A stretch of DNA of 64,000 bases from Streptomyces rimosus subsp. rimosus. GTDB lineage: Bacteria > Actinomycetota > Actinomycetes > Streptomycetales > Streptomycetaceae. The translations under genes were made by a program, and so were the position numbers. Below are positions 7,138 to 15,143 of this stretch, one piece after another (within the stretch, counting starts at the first letter, position 1; every line of letters begins with the position of its first letter). Under the pieces are notes generated by a model, which did not search any database, had not been told where the DNA came from, and was given only the letters and a program-made list of their open reading frames with translations. The stretch is from contig NZ_JOCQ01000013.1 in assembly GCF_000720725.1 (NCBI RefSeq), positions 62,001 through 126,000 of the forward strand, in the 5' to 3' direction.

Positions 7138-10100
7138 ATGTCCTGGCTGTCCCGACTCAGCCTCGTACAACGGGGCCTGACAGCGCTGATGTCGATCGTC
7201 GCGATCGCCTTCGGCGCCATCGCGATCCCCCAGCTCAAACAGCAGCTCCTGCCCACCATCGAACTGCCCATGGTGTCCGTGCTGGCGCCCTACCAGGGGG
7301 CCTCGCCCGACGTCGTCGAGAAGCAGGTGATCGAGCCGCTGGAGAACGGAATCCAGGCGGTCGACGGCATCAAGGGCGTCACCTCGACGGCGCGCGAGGG
7401 CTCGGCCGTCATCATGGCGCAGTTCGACTACGGCAACGACTCCAAGCGGCTGGTCGCCGATGTGCAGCAGGCCGTCAACCGGGCCCGCGCCAAGCTGCCG
7501 AAGGACGTGGATCCGCAGGTCGTGGCCGGTTCGACGGACGACATCCCGGCCGTCGTGCTCGCCGTGTCGGCGCAGGGCAAGGACCAGCAGGCGCTGGCCG
7601 ACCAGCTCGACCGCAGCGTGGTGCCGGACCTGAAGAACATCGGCGGCGTCGGCCAGGTCACCGTCAACGGCGTCCAGGACCGTATCGTCGCCGTCACCCC
7701 CGACGACGCCAAGCTGGCCCGGGCCGGGCTGACGGCCGCGGCGCTCGGGCAGGCGCTGGAGGCGAACGGCGCGTCCGTACCCGCCGGTTCGTTCGCCGAG
7801 AAGGGCCGGAGCAACACCGTCCAGGTCGGCTCCGGCTTCACCTCCGCGCAGCAGATACGGGACCTGACGGTCACCCCGGCGGCGGGCCCCGGCGGGTCCG
7901 CGGGCGCCTCGGCCGGCAAACCCGTACGCCTCGGTGAGATCGCCACCGTCCAGGAGGAGTCGGCCACGCCGACCTCCATCACCCGCACCAACGGCAAGCC
8001 CAGCCTGGCCGTCATGGTGACCATGGGCCAGGACGGCAGCGCCGTGGACATCTCCGAGGCGGTCAAGGACAAGCTGCCGAAGATCCGTACGGCGCTGGGC
8101 AAGGGCGCCGAGGTCACGGTCGTCTCCGACCAGGGCCCGGCGGTCTCGAAGTCCATCGAGTCGCTGACCACCGAGGGCCTGCTCGGCCTGGTCATGGCCG
8201 TGATCGTGATCCTGGTCTTCCTGCTCAGCCTGCGCTCGACGCTGGTCACCGCGGTCTCCATCCCGCTGTCCGTCGTCATCACGCTGATCGTGCTGTGGAC
8301 CGGCGACCTGTCGCTGAACATGCTCACCCTCGGCGCGCTGACCATCGCCATCGGACGCGTCGTGGACGACTCGATCGTCGTCCTGGAGAACATCAAACGG
8401 CACCTCGGCTACGGCGAGGAGCGCCAGCAGGCCATCCTCACCGCCGTTCGCGAAGTGGCCGGCGCGATCACCTCCTCCACCCTGACCACGGTGGCGGTCT
8501 TCCTGCCCATCGGCGTGGTCGGCGGCATGGTAGGCGCCCTCTTCGGCTCCTTCTCCATCACCGTGACCGTCGCCCTCCTCGCCTCCCTCCTCGTCTCCCT
8601 GACCGTCGTCCCGGTCCTCTCCTACTGGTTCCTGCGCGCGCCGAAGATCCCCGAGGGCACCGACCCCGAGGAACTGCGCCGGGCCGCCGAGGCCAAGGAG
8701 AGCGGCAGCCCGCTCCAGCGCCTGTACGTGCCGGTCCTGCGCTTCGCGACGCGCCGCCGCATCACCAGCGTCGTCATCGCGGTCGTCGTCCTCCTCGCCA
8801 CCTTCGGCATGGCCCCCCTCCTCAAGACCAACTTCTTCGACCAGGGCGACCAGGACACCCTCAGCGTCAAGCAGGAGCTGACGCCCGGTACGAGCCTCGC
8901 CGCCTCCGACGCGCAGGCCAAGCGGGTCGAGAAGGTCCTCGCCGGTCTCGACGAGGTCGCGGACTACCAGGTCACCGTCGGCTCGTCCGGCTTCATGGCG
9001 GCCTTCGGCGGCGGCAGCGGCGCCAACCAGGCCTCGTACCAGCTCAAACTGAAGGACGCGGCGGACGCCGGCAAGGTCACCGACAAGCTCCGCGCCGAAC
9101 TCGGCAAGCTCGGCAAGGACATCGGCGAGACGACCGTCTCGTCCGGTGGCGGCGGCTTCGGCAACCAGGACCTGAGCGTGGTGGTCAAGGCCGCCGACGC
9201 GGACGTATTGAAGAAGGCGTCCGAGCAGGTACGGGCCACCGTCGCCGGCCTCGACCACGTCACCGACGTGCAGAGCGACCTCTCCCGGAGCGTGCCGCGC
9301 ATCTCGGTGCAGGCCAACGCGAAGGCGGCGGAAGCCGGTTACAGCCAGGCCGCGCTCGGCCAGGTCGTCGCGCAGGCGGTGCGCGGCACCACCAGCGGCA
9401 AGGCCATGATCGACAACGCCGAGCGGGACATCGTCATCAAGTCCGCCCACCCGGTCACGTCCGAGGCCGCGCTGCGCGACCTGGCCGTACCGACCCCGGC
9501 GGGCCCCGCCAAGCTCGGCGACCTGGCCACCATCCGTACGGTCGCGGGCCCGGTCCAGACCACCCGCATCGACGGCGCCCGGTCCGCCACGGTCACCGCC
9601 AAGCCGACCGGCGACAACACCGGCGCCGTCACCGCCCAGCTCCAGACCAAGATCAAGGCCCTGAAGCTGCCGGAGGGGGCAACGGCGGAGATCGGCGGCG
9701 TCTCGGCCGACCAGACCGACGCCTTCTCCTCCCTCGGCCTGGCGATGCTGGCCGCCATCGCCATCGTCTTCATGCTGCTGGTCGGCACCTTCCGGTCCCT
9801 CATCCAGCCGCTGATCCTCCTCGTCTCGATCCCCTTCGCGGCGACCGGCGCGATCGGCCTGCTGGTCGCGACGGGCACCCCGATGGGCGTCCCCGCGATG
9901 ATCGGCATGCTGATGCTGATCGGCATCGTCGTCACCAACGCGATCGTGCTGATCGACCTGATCAACCAGTACCGCGCCCAGGGTTACGGCATCGTCGAAG
10001 CCGTGGTCGAAGGCGGCCGCCACCGCCTCCGCCCGATCCTGATGACGGCCCTCGCCACGATCATGGCCCTGCTCCCGATGGCCCTGTCCGTCACCGGCGA

Positions 10101-10296
10101 CGGCGGCTTCATCTCCCAGCCGCTGGCCGTGGTGGTGATCGGCGGCCTGATCACGTCCACGCTGCTGACGCTGCTGCTCGTACCGACGCTGTACGCGATG
10201 ATCGAGCTGCGGAAGGAACGGCGGGCGGCGAAGAGGGCGGCGAAGCGGGCGCAGCCCGCGGAGGAGACCCGTACGCCGGAGCCGGCGGGGGTCTGA
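7138..10296 (+). CDS. RND-type (AcrB/SwrC-like) efflux permease
   Basis: A 1052-residue HAE1-like RND transporter with the duplicated layout of one helix, a large external loop and five helices, twice. The first half ends in LSLNMLTLGALTIAIGRVVDDSIVVLENIKRHLG, carrying the paired TM4 aspartates that relay protons. The second half has VVTNAIVLIDLINQYRAQG in TM10, where AcrB has a lysine (SAKNAI) and this protein has Thr, as in Gram-positive SwrC-type members. It would export lipophilic compounds or lipopeptides using the proton gradient. No periplasmic adaptor gene is next to it, which fits a monoderm host. ATG at 7138 follows GAAGAGAGA. Confidence 0.93.
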   Translation: MSWLSRLSLVQRGLTALMSIVAIAFGAIAIPQLKQQLLPTIELPMVSVLAPYQGASPDVVEKQVIEPLENGIQAVDGIKGVTSTAREGSAVIMAQFDYGNDSKRLVADVQQAVNRARAKLPKDVDPQVVAGSTDDIPAVVLAVSAQGKDQQALADQLDRSVVPDLKNIGGVGQVTVNGVQDRIVAVTPDDAKLARAGLTAAALGQALEANGASVPAGSFAEKGRSNTVQVGSGFTSAQQIRDLTVTPAAGPGGSAGASAGKPVRLGEIATVQEESATPTSITRTNGKPSLAVMVTMGQDGSAVDISEAVKDKLPKIRTALGKGAEVTVVSDQGPAVSKSIESLTTEGLLGLVMAVIVILVFLLSLRSTLVTAVSIPLSVVITLIVLWTGDLSLNMLTLGALTIAIGRVVDDSIVVLENIKRHLGYGEERQQAILTAVREVAGAITSSTLTTVAVFLPIGVVGGMVGALFGSFSITVTVALLASLLVSLTVVPVLSYWFLRAPKIPEGTDPEELRRAAEAKESGSPLQRLYVPVLRFATRRRITSVVIAVVVLLATFGMAPLLKTNFFDQGDQDTLSVKQELTPGTSLAASDAQAKRVEKVLAGLDEVADYQVTVGSSGFMAAFGGGSGANQASYQLKLKDAADAGKVTDKLRAELGKLGKDIGETTVSSGGGGFGNQDLSVVVKAADADVLKKASEQVRATVAGLDHVTDVQSDLSRSVPRISVQANAKAAEAGYSQAALGQVVAQAVRGTTSGKAMIDNAERDIVIKSAHPVTSEAALRDLAVPTPAGPAKLGDLATIRTVAGPVQTTRIDGARSATVTAKPTGDNTGAVTAQLQTKIKALKLPEGATAEIGGVSADQTDAFSSLGLAMLAAIAIVFMLLVGTFRSLIQPLILLVSIPFAATGAIGLLVATGTPMGVPAMIGMLMLIGIVVTNAIVLIDLINQYRAQGYGIVEAVVEGGRHRLRPILMTALATIMALLPMALSVTGDGGFISQPLAVVVIGGLITSTLLTLLLVPTLYAMIELRKERRAAKRAAKRAQPAEETRTPEPAGV

Positions 10297-10324
10297 GGCG
10301 CGCGGAGCGCTTGACGCATATGGC

Positions 10325-10359
10325 TCAGCCCGTCCCGGGGAGGTTCCGGGACGGGCTGA
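10325..10359 (+). terminator. terminator after the RND permease
   Basis: Perfect 14-base inverted repeat (TCAGCCCGTCCCGG / CCGGGACGGGCTGA) with a seven-base loop, between the permease and the converging toxin gene. Confidence 0.8.
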
Positions 10360-10379
10360 GGTGTGTTCGCCCTTCGCCG

Positions 10380-10631
10380 TCAGCCGAGGCGGCCGATGTG
10401 GATGACCACGATTGCGACGGTGGCTTCGGTGACCTCGTACAGCACCCGGTAGCGGCCGACATGTATACGCCGGAGGCCGGGAGAACCGTACTCGGTGGTC
10501 TCCGCGGGGTGCGGCTGGATGGCGAGCAGGTCGACGGCGTCCATCAGCCGGCGCAATCCGTCGACGTCATCCTTGAGGAACCGGGCAGCCGCGTCGACGG
10601 CGGCCGGGTTCCAGGTGATCCCGTACGTCAC
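10380..10631 (-). CDS. RelE/ParE family toxin
   Basis: An 83-residue basic-then-hydrophobic protein: ITWNPAAVDAAARFL, LRRLMDAVDLLAIQPHP, then GLRRIHVGRYRVLYEV and AIVVIHIGRLG. The RxHVGRYRVLYE segment and the C-terminal VxxIGRLG are typical of RelE/ParE ribosome-dependent RNases or gyrase toxins. Start GTG at 10631 overlaps the last codon of the antitoxin gene (GTGA), indicating translational coupling in antitoxin-first order. Confidence 0.85.
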   Translation of the reverse strand: MTYGITWNPAAVDAAARFLKDDVDGLRRLMDAVDLLAIQPHPAETTEYGSPGLRRIHVGRYRVLYEVTEATVAIVVIHIGRLG

Positions 10632-10780
10632 CCGCGTTCCAGCCCGAGCCGGGCGCGTACTTCGTCGTGCGGCACGCCTGCGGTCTCGCCGGATGCCTGG
10701 CGTGCGCGGTACTGGGCCAGGGCCAGTGCGTCCTCCGGATCGGCGAGCTCCTGGGGGGTGGTCGGCACCATGTCTTCCAT
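10628..10780 (-). CDS. antitoxin of a RelE/ParE-type pair
   Basis: A short 50-residue acidic protein (MEDMVPTTPQELADPEDALA, then QYRARQASGETAGVPHDEVR) immediately upstream of, and overlapping, the toxin gene. Size, charge, order and coupling support an antitoxin role; the sequence is too short to name a DNA-binding family. The C-terminal PHDEVRARLGLER resembles the end of several Phd/YefM- or RelB-like antitoxins. The ATG at 10780 is chosen because it is the first ATG giving a soluble, acidic protein; an upstream in-frame extension exists but looks non-coding. Confidence 0.7.
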   Translation of the reverse strand: MEDMVPTTPQELADPEDALALAQYRARQASGETAGVPHDEVRARLGLERG

Positions 10781-11099
10781 GTGCAGAACCGTAGGTTCCG
10801 CACGCCACGGGGTGGTGATGATCCCGTGCGGAAACGGGGCCGGTCGAGGGGAGCCGGTACGGCTAAAAGCCCTCTTTCTTGCGGCCGCGCGCGATGATTC
10901 GCACGGGCGTGCCGTGGCGGGTTGCGCAGTGCGATGGCACATGATTCATCGTCCCCTTTGACGCACATGGGCACCCGGTGGTTACGGGATGCGTCACCAT
11001 CGTCACTCCGCGGCGCGACGCTCAACAGGGGTTCCTCCGTCCCACGGTTGAAGACGGGACGGAGAGGAGCGAGATGGCGGACCTGCCGCTGAAGAAGCC
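10781..11099. other. intergenic region, no gene recognised
   Basis: About 319 bases between the antitoxin start and the nadA terminator. It should contain the toxin-antitoxin promoter at its left end. A short open frame starting ATG 11074 after GAGAGGAGCGAG runs into the nadA terminator and looks accidental. I see no RNA gene, repeat or clear operator. Confidence 0.4.
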
Positions 11100-11137
11100 G
11101 CGGGGCCGGTGCCGGACACATCCGGCACCGGCCCCGC
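11100..11137. terminator. terminator of nadA
   Basis: Perfect 17-base stem (GCGGGGCCGGTGCCGGA and its complement) with loop CACA, 39 bases beyond the nadA stop. Confidence 0.85.
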
Positions 11138-11176
11138 ACAGGTCACGGCTTCACGCGTCAGAGGCGCACCTCCGCC

Positions 11177-12355
11177 CTACGGCAGCGCCAGCATCCGCTC
11201 CAGCGCCAGCTTCGCGAAGCTTTCCGTCTCCGGGTCGACCTGGATGCGGTTGACGACCTTGCCCTCGGCCAGGGATTCCAGGGCCCAGACCAGGTGGGGG
11301 AGGTCGATGCGGTTCATGGTGGAGCAGAAGCAGACCGTCTTGTCGAGGAAGACGATCTCCTTGTCCTCGGCGGCGAAGCGGTTGGCCAGGCGGCGGACGA
11401 GGTTGAGTTCGGTGCCGATGGCCCACTTGGAGCCGGGCGGGGCGGCCTCCAGGGCCTTGATGATGTACTCCGTGGAGCCGACGTAGTCCGCCGCCGCCAC
11501 GACCTCGTGCTTGCACTCGGGGTGGACGAGGACGTTCACGCCGGGTATGCGGGCCCGTACGTCCTCGACGGATTCGAGGGAGAAGCGGCCGTGCACGGAG
11601 CAGTGGCCGCGCCACAGGATCATCTTGGCCGCGCGCAGCTGCTCGGCGGTGAGGCCGCCGTTCGGCTTGTGCGGGTTGTAGACGACGCAGTCGTCCAGGG
11701 ACATGCCCATGTCGCGTACGGCGGTGTTGCGGCCCAGGTGCTGGTCGGGCAGGAACAGGACCTTCTCGCCCTGCTCGAAGGCCCAGTCCAGCGCGCGCTT
11801 GGCGTTGGACGAGGTGCAGATCGTGCCGCCGTGCTTGCCGGTGAAGGCCTTGATGTCGGCGGAGGAGTTCATGTACGAGACGGGGACGACCTGCTCGGCC
11901 ACGCCGGCCTCGGTGAGCACGTCCCAGCACTCGGCGACCTGCTCGGCCGTGGCCATGTCGGCCATGGAGCAGCCGGCGGCCAGGTCGGGCAGCACGACCT
12001 GCTGGTCCTCGGTGGTCAGGATGTCGGCCGACTCGGCCATGAAGTGCACACCGCAGAAGACGATGTACTCGGCGTCGGGGCGGGCCGCCGCGTCGCGCGC
12101 CAGCTTGAAGGAGTCGCCGGTCACGTCCGCGAACTCGATGACCTCGTCGCGCTGGTAGTGGTGGCCGAGGACGAAGACCTTGTCCCCGAGCTTCGCCTTG
12201 GCGGCGCGGGCGCGCTCGACCAGACCGGGGTCGGACGGAGCCGGCAGGTCACCGGGGCAGTCCACGCCGCGCTCGCTCTTGGGGTCGGCCTCACGGCCGA
12301 GGAGCAGCAGCGCGAGCGGGGTCGGCTGGACGTCCAGGGGCTGGGCGGTGGTCAC
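11177..12355 (-). CDS. nadA: quinolinate synthase A
   Basis: A 392-residue quinolinate synthase, a 4Fe-4S enzyme condensing iminoaspartate with dihydroxyacetone phosphate in de novo NAD synthesis. Family motifs are present: VLGHHYQRDEVIEFAD, CGVHFMAESADIL, SYMNSSADIKAF, GGTICTSSNA, FLPDQHLGRNT, VHPECKHEV, GSTEYIIK and KTVCFCSTMN, which include the candidate cluster cysteines. GTG at 12355 (VTTAQPLDVQPTPLALLLLG) is preferred to GTG 12364 because GAGAGGG sits eight bases before it. The gene stands alone here, without nadB-nadC; an operator-like region lies just upstream. Confidence 0.97.
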   Translation of the reverse strand: MTTAQPLDVQPTPLALLLLGREADPKSERGVDCPGDLPAPSDPGLVERARAAKAKLGDKVFVLGHHYQRDEVIEFADVTGDSFKLARDAAARPDAEYIVFCGVHFMAESADILTTEDQQVVLPDLAAGCSMADMATAEQVAECWDVLTEAGVAEQVVPVSYMNSSADIKAFTGKHGGTICTSSNAKRALDWAFEQGEKVLFLPDQHLGRNTAVRDMGMSLDDCVVYNPHKPNGGLTAEQLRAAKMILWRGHCSVHGRFSLESVEDVRARIPGVNVLVHPECKHEVVAAADYVGSTEYIIKALEAAPPGSKWAIGTELNLVRRLANRFAAEDKEIVFLDKTVCFCSTMNRIDLPHLVWALESLAEGKVVNRIQVDPETESFAKLALERMLALP

Positions 12356-12434
12356 GACACGCACCCTCTCTTTTCGTCATGGCGCGGACATCGCCGCACC
12401 CGGGCGCCGGTGCTGGTGGCGCCGGGACCCTTTT

Positions 12435-12481
12435 CGTCGGTTTGACGTTATCTATCATAACCGCTTCACGTCAGTTTGACG
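12435..12481. promoter_or_regulatory. operator-like region upstream of nadA
   Basis: Two 13-base boxes, CGTCGGTTTGACG (12435-12447) and CGTCAGTTTGACG (12469-12481), lie 34 bases apart start to start. The second is itself a dyad (CGTCA/TGACG). Between them is an AT-rich symmetric patch TTATCTATCATAA (12448-12460) which on the nadA strand offers TATGAT as a -10. Paired boxes flanking a promoter suggest a repressor of NAD synthesis; the regulator is not identifiable from the window. Confidence 0.55.
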
Positions 12482-12671
12482 ATGGCCATCGTGTCGATGT
12501 GACGCATCCCCGTATCGATCCTCACAACCGCCACCGTCCGCGTCCGTCCACCGGTGTGCGAGCATGAAAGACGAAAGGCTCCACAACACGTCGCGCCCAG
12601 CCGGAATGAATCCGGGGCCCCGGCTGTTCCAGCCGAGGGCAAGCGGTCCGTACAACCCGGGAGAGATCTAG

Positions 12672-13025
12672 ATGAGCGTTCAGGACGAGACCACCGTCGG
12701 TGACGGCATCATCCTGTCCGACGCGGCCGCGTCGAAGGTGAAGGCCCTGCTGGAGCAGGAAGGCCGCGACGACCTCGCGCTGCGGGTGGCCGTTCAGCCC
12801 GGCGGCTGCTCCGGACTGCGCTACCAGCTCTTCTTCGACGAGCGGTCGCTGGACGGCGATGTCGTCAAGGACTTCGGCGGCGTCAAGGTCGTCACCGACC
12901 GGATGAGCGCCCCGTACCTGGGCGGCGCCTCCATCGACTTCGTCGACACCATCGAGAAGCAGGGCTTCACGATCGACAACCCGAATGCGACGGGCTCCTG
13001 CGCCTGTGGCGACTCGTTCAACTGA
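12672..13025 (+). CDS. erpA: HesB/IscA-type iron-sulfur insertion protein
   Basis: A 117-residue A-type iron-sulfur carrier. It contains LSDAAASKVKALLEQEG, LRVAVQPGGCSGLRYQLFF and the C-terminal pair in GSCACGDSF, so all three conserved cysteines (one central, two near the end) are present. It delivers clusters to apoenzymes; the divergent neighbour NadA is a 4Fe-4S enzyme. ATG at 12672 follows GGGAGAG. Confidence 0.93.
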   Translation: MSVQDETTVGDGIILSDAAASKVKALLEQEGRDDLALRVAVQPGGCSGLRYQLFFDERSLDGDVVKDFGGVKVVTDRMSAPYLGGASIDFVDTIEKQGFTIDNPNATGSCACGDSFN

Positions 13026-13059
13026 GTCGTAGGCCCGGACCAGCGCGTCAGCGCGTACG

Positions 13060-13095
13060 ACGGCGGCGCTCCCCTTGTGAGGGGAGCGCCGCCGT
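13060..13095. terminator. terminator after erpA
   Basis: Perfect 16-base stem ACGGCGGCGCTCCCCT and complement with loop TGTG, between the converging erpA and the gene ending at 13125. Confidence 0.9.
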
Positions 13096-13124
13096 TGTCG
13101 TGTACGCGTACGAAACCGCGGCCG

Positions 13125-14657
13125 CTACTTCGCCGGAACTTCCTTCCCGGTCGACGCATCGACCACATCCCGCCCCGCCAGCGGCTTCTCCAGCGGCACC
13201 GTCTGCGTGAACTCCTTCGCCATCTTCACGCAGATCTGGTTCGGCTTCTTGTCCTTGCCGATGACCTCGGCCTTGACGCTCTTGCCGGTCTGCTCGGCGG
13301 TCGCCGAGTACGTGCTGCACACGCCGCCCCAGAAGTGCAGCTTCAGGGACTTGCCGTCCGCGCTGACCTCGTACGACTCCAGGCCCATCGCCCCGGCCTT
13401 GCCCGACGGCTTTCCGCTGCTCGGCGGCTGCGCGGAAGTGCCGCCGTCGCCCTTCTTGACGTACTTCGGGTCGACCGCGGGGTGCGTGACCGTACCGCCG
13501 CCCGCCCGCTGCACCTTGTAGAGCCAGGAGGGCACCAGTGCCGGGCGGCCGCTGACGTACTGCATCGACAGCCCGAAGGTCGCGCCGGTCACGTCGGCGG
13601 GCTTGCGCGCGGAGGCGTTGCCCACGCACGGTTCGGCGCCCTGGCCGTCGGCCTTGTCCTGCTTCTGCGGCTCGGCCGTCGCGCAGCCGCCGGTGCCGGA
13701 GTTCGCGCCGCCGTGCGCGGCGTTCAGCCGCTCCAGCGTCTTCTCCGCGCTCTGTACGGGGTACGTGTCGCCCTTGACCGGCTGCGCCAACTGGCCGCTG
13801 CCGCCGACGACCTGGCCGTCCGAGCCGACCTGGATGTCGCTCTGCCAGCCGTATGTGGGCAGCCCGCCGACCACCGGGTTCGCGCTCACGGTCCGTACCG
13901 CGCCGGACAGTCCGCTCGCGTCCAGCTTGGCGTTCTTCTGGCCGAGCGCCGCCAGCACCGGCTGCGCGGCCTGCTTCGCCTTCTCCGGGGAGACGGCGTC
14001 CTTCTCACCGGAGTCGCCGCTGGTGCCGTCCTGGTGCGACGGGCAGCCGGGGCCGCTCGCCTGCGAGCCGTCCGAGCCCTTGCCGGGCGCGGTCTCCGCG
14101 CAGCCGGTCCCGTTGGGCGTGCCGTACTGCGAGTACGTCCACGCGCCCGAGCCGCCCTTGGCCACCTGGAGGACGGGGCTGCGCGCGTCCCGCGTCAGGC
14201 CGCCCACCTTCCAGGAGTCGCCGTCCGAGCGGACCTTGCCGGGCAGGTCCAGGGCCTTCGCCAGCTTGGCCACCGCCTCCTCGGAGACCTGGCCGCGCGG
14301 CTGGTAGACGGGGGCGGAGGCGGGGCCTTCGGGCAGCTTGCCGGTCGCCCGGTAGCCGGAGCCCTGCGGGTCGGGCTCGCCGGGGGCGATCCCGGCGTGC
14401 GAGCCGGTGCCCTTGCCCGTCGCGTAGCCGTCCAGGGCCAGGGGCGGCGGGCCGCCCTCGGGGCGGGCGCCGGCGCCGCTGTCCCCGCCGCCGGAGGCGG
14501 TCGAGGCCCAGTACGCCGCGCCGCCGCCGGCCAGCAGCACGGCCGCGGCCACCGAGGCCGCGATCAGCGGGCTGCGCCGGCGCCGGGCGGTGGTCTCCTG
14601 CGTATCGTCGGTGGAATGCTCCCCGCCGGACGCGGGGGAGGTGTCCTCGGTGCTCAC
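13125..14657 (-). CDS. conserved Streptomyces membrane-anchored protein, function unknown
   Basis: A 510-residue protein not assigned to a named family. A charged N-terminus ending RRRRSPL leads into one hydrophobic helix (LIAASVAAAVLLAGGGAAYW), so about 450 residues lie outside the membrane. The external part is Gly/Ser/Pro/Lys-rich with repeated GGxxSG-type linkers. It has eight or so cysteines in three well-separated pairs (for example CAETA/GPGCPS, GGCATAEP/AEPCVG, GGVCSTYS/NQICVK), suggesting disulfides. WLYKVQRAGGG and the tail HFWGGVCSTYSA look structured. GTG at 14657 follows GAAGGAG at a good distance. It converges on erpA. Confidence 0.8.
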   Translation of the reverse strand: MSTEDTSPASGGEHSTDDTQETTARRRRSPLIAASVAAAVLLAGGGAAYWASTASGGGDSGAGARPEGGPPPLALDGYATGKGTGSHAGIAPGEPDPQGSGYRATGKLPEGPASAPVYQPRGQVSEEAVAKLAKALDLPGKVRSDGDSWKVGGLTRDARSPVLQVAKGGSGAWTYSQYGTPNGTGCAETAPGKGSDGSQASGPGCPSHQDGTSGDSGEKDAVSPEKAKQAAQPVLAALGQKNAKLDASGLSGAVRTVSANPVVGGLPTYGWQSDIQVGSDGQVVGGSGQLAQPVKGDTYPVQSAEKTLERLNAAHGGANSGTGGCATAEPQKQDKADGQGAEPCVGNASARKPADVTGATFGLSMQYVSGRPALVPSWLYKVQRAGGGTVTHPAVDPKYVKKGDGGTSAQPPSSGKPSGKAGAMGLESYEVSADGKSLKLHFWGGVCSTYSATAEQTGKSVKAEVIGKDKKPNQICVKMAKEFTQTVPLEKPLAGRDVVDASTGKEVPAK

Positions 14658-14756
14658 CGCTTCGCTCCTTCGGCTCCGCTGAACAACTGACGTGCCCTCC
14701 TCCGTGGGGAGGACGCCGGTTGGACGGAGCCGGTGCGTCCGCGGTTCCCCGGGGTC

Positions 14757-15002
14757 TCAGTCGCCGTACTCGGACATCCCGTCGACCAGGGCAGCGGAGG
14801 AGGCGGGGACGGTGATGCCGTGCAGCTCGCGGGCGGGTGCGGGCGGCGGCTGGGGGCCGCTGCGCCAGTGCGGCGCCATCCGCGCGCAGTCGCCCAGCAG
14901 CTGGGCCATCGACTCCGGTTCGGCGGAGCCGGGGGAGCGGCGGGAGGCGACGGCGCGAACGCCGGACGAACGGGGTGTGACGCCCTTCACATGCTTGGTC
15001 AT
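14757..15002 (-). CDS. small conserved protein of unknown function
   Basis: An 81-residue frame, ATG at 15002, reading MTKHVKGVTPRSSGVRAVAS then ESMAQLLGDCARMAPHW and LHGITVPASSAALVDGMSEYGD. The second half is not low-complexity and looks coding. The spacing fits an extra gene between the membrane-anchored protein and the divergent sugar kinase. No domain is recognised. Moderate confidence because of size and GC. Confidence 0.55.
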   Translation of the reverse strand: MTKHVKGVTPRSSGVRAVASRRSPGSAEPESMAQLLGDCARMAPHWRSGPQPPPAPARELHGITVPASSAALVDGMSEYGD

Positions 15003-15143
15003 GCGGTCACCGTATGCATGCGGCGGACCGCGAAGAAAGCCCTACTAAGGGGTAGTTTCGCCTGGTGGGGGGAGATCAGGACACCCGGTACCGTTGACCA
15101 ACGTCCGTCCCGTCCTTCCGCCTCCCGCAGGAGCAGACCCGTC

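Noticed and set aside
7051..10023. Long open frame opposite the RND permease gene
   Set aside because: Asp/Gly/Val-rich low-complexity translation typical of an antisense shadow; the permease on the forward strand is unambiguous.
11074..11253. Short ORF starting MADLPLKKPRG after a good GAGAGGAG ribosome binding site
   Set aside because: It runs straight through the nadA terminator and into the 3' end of nadA, with no family resemblance. Probably chance.
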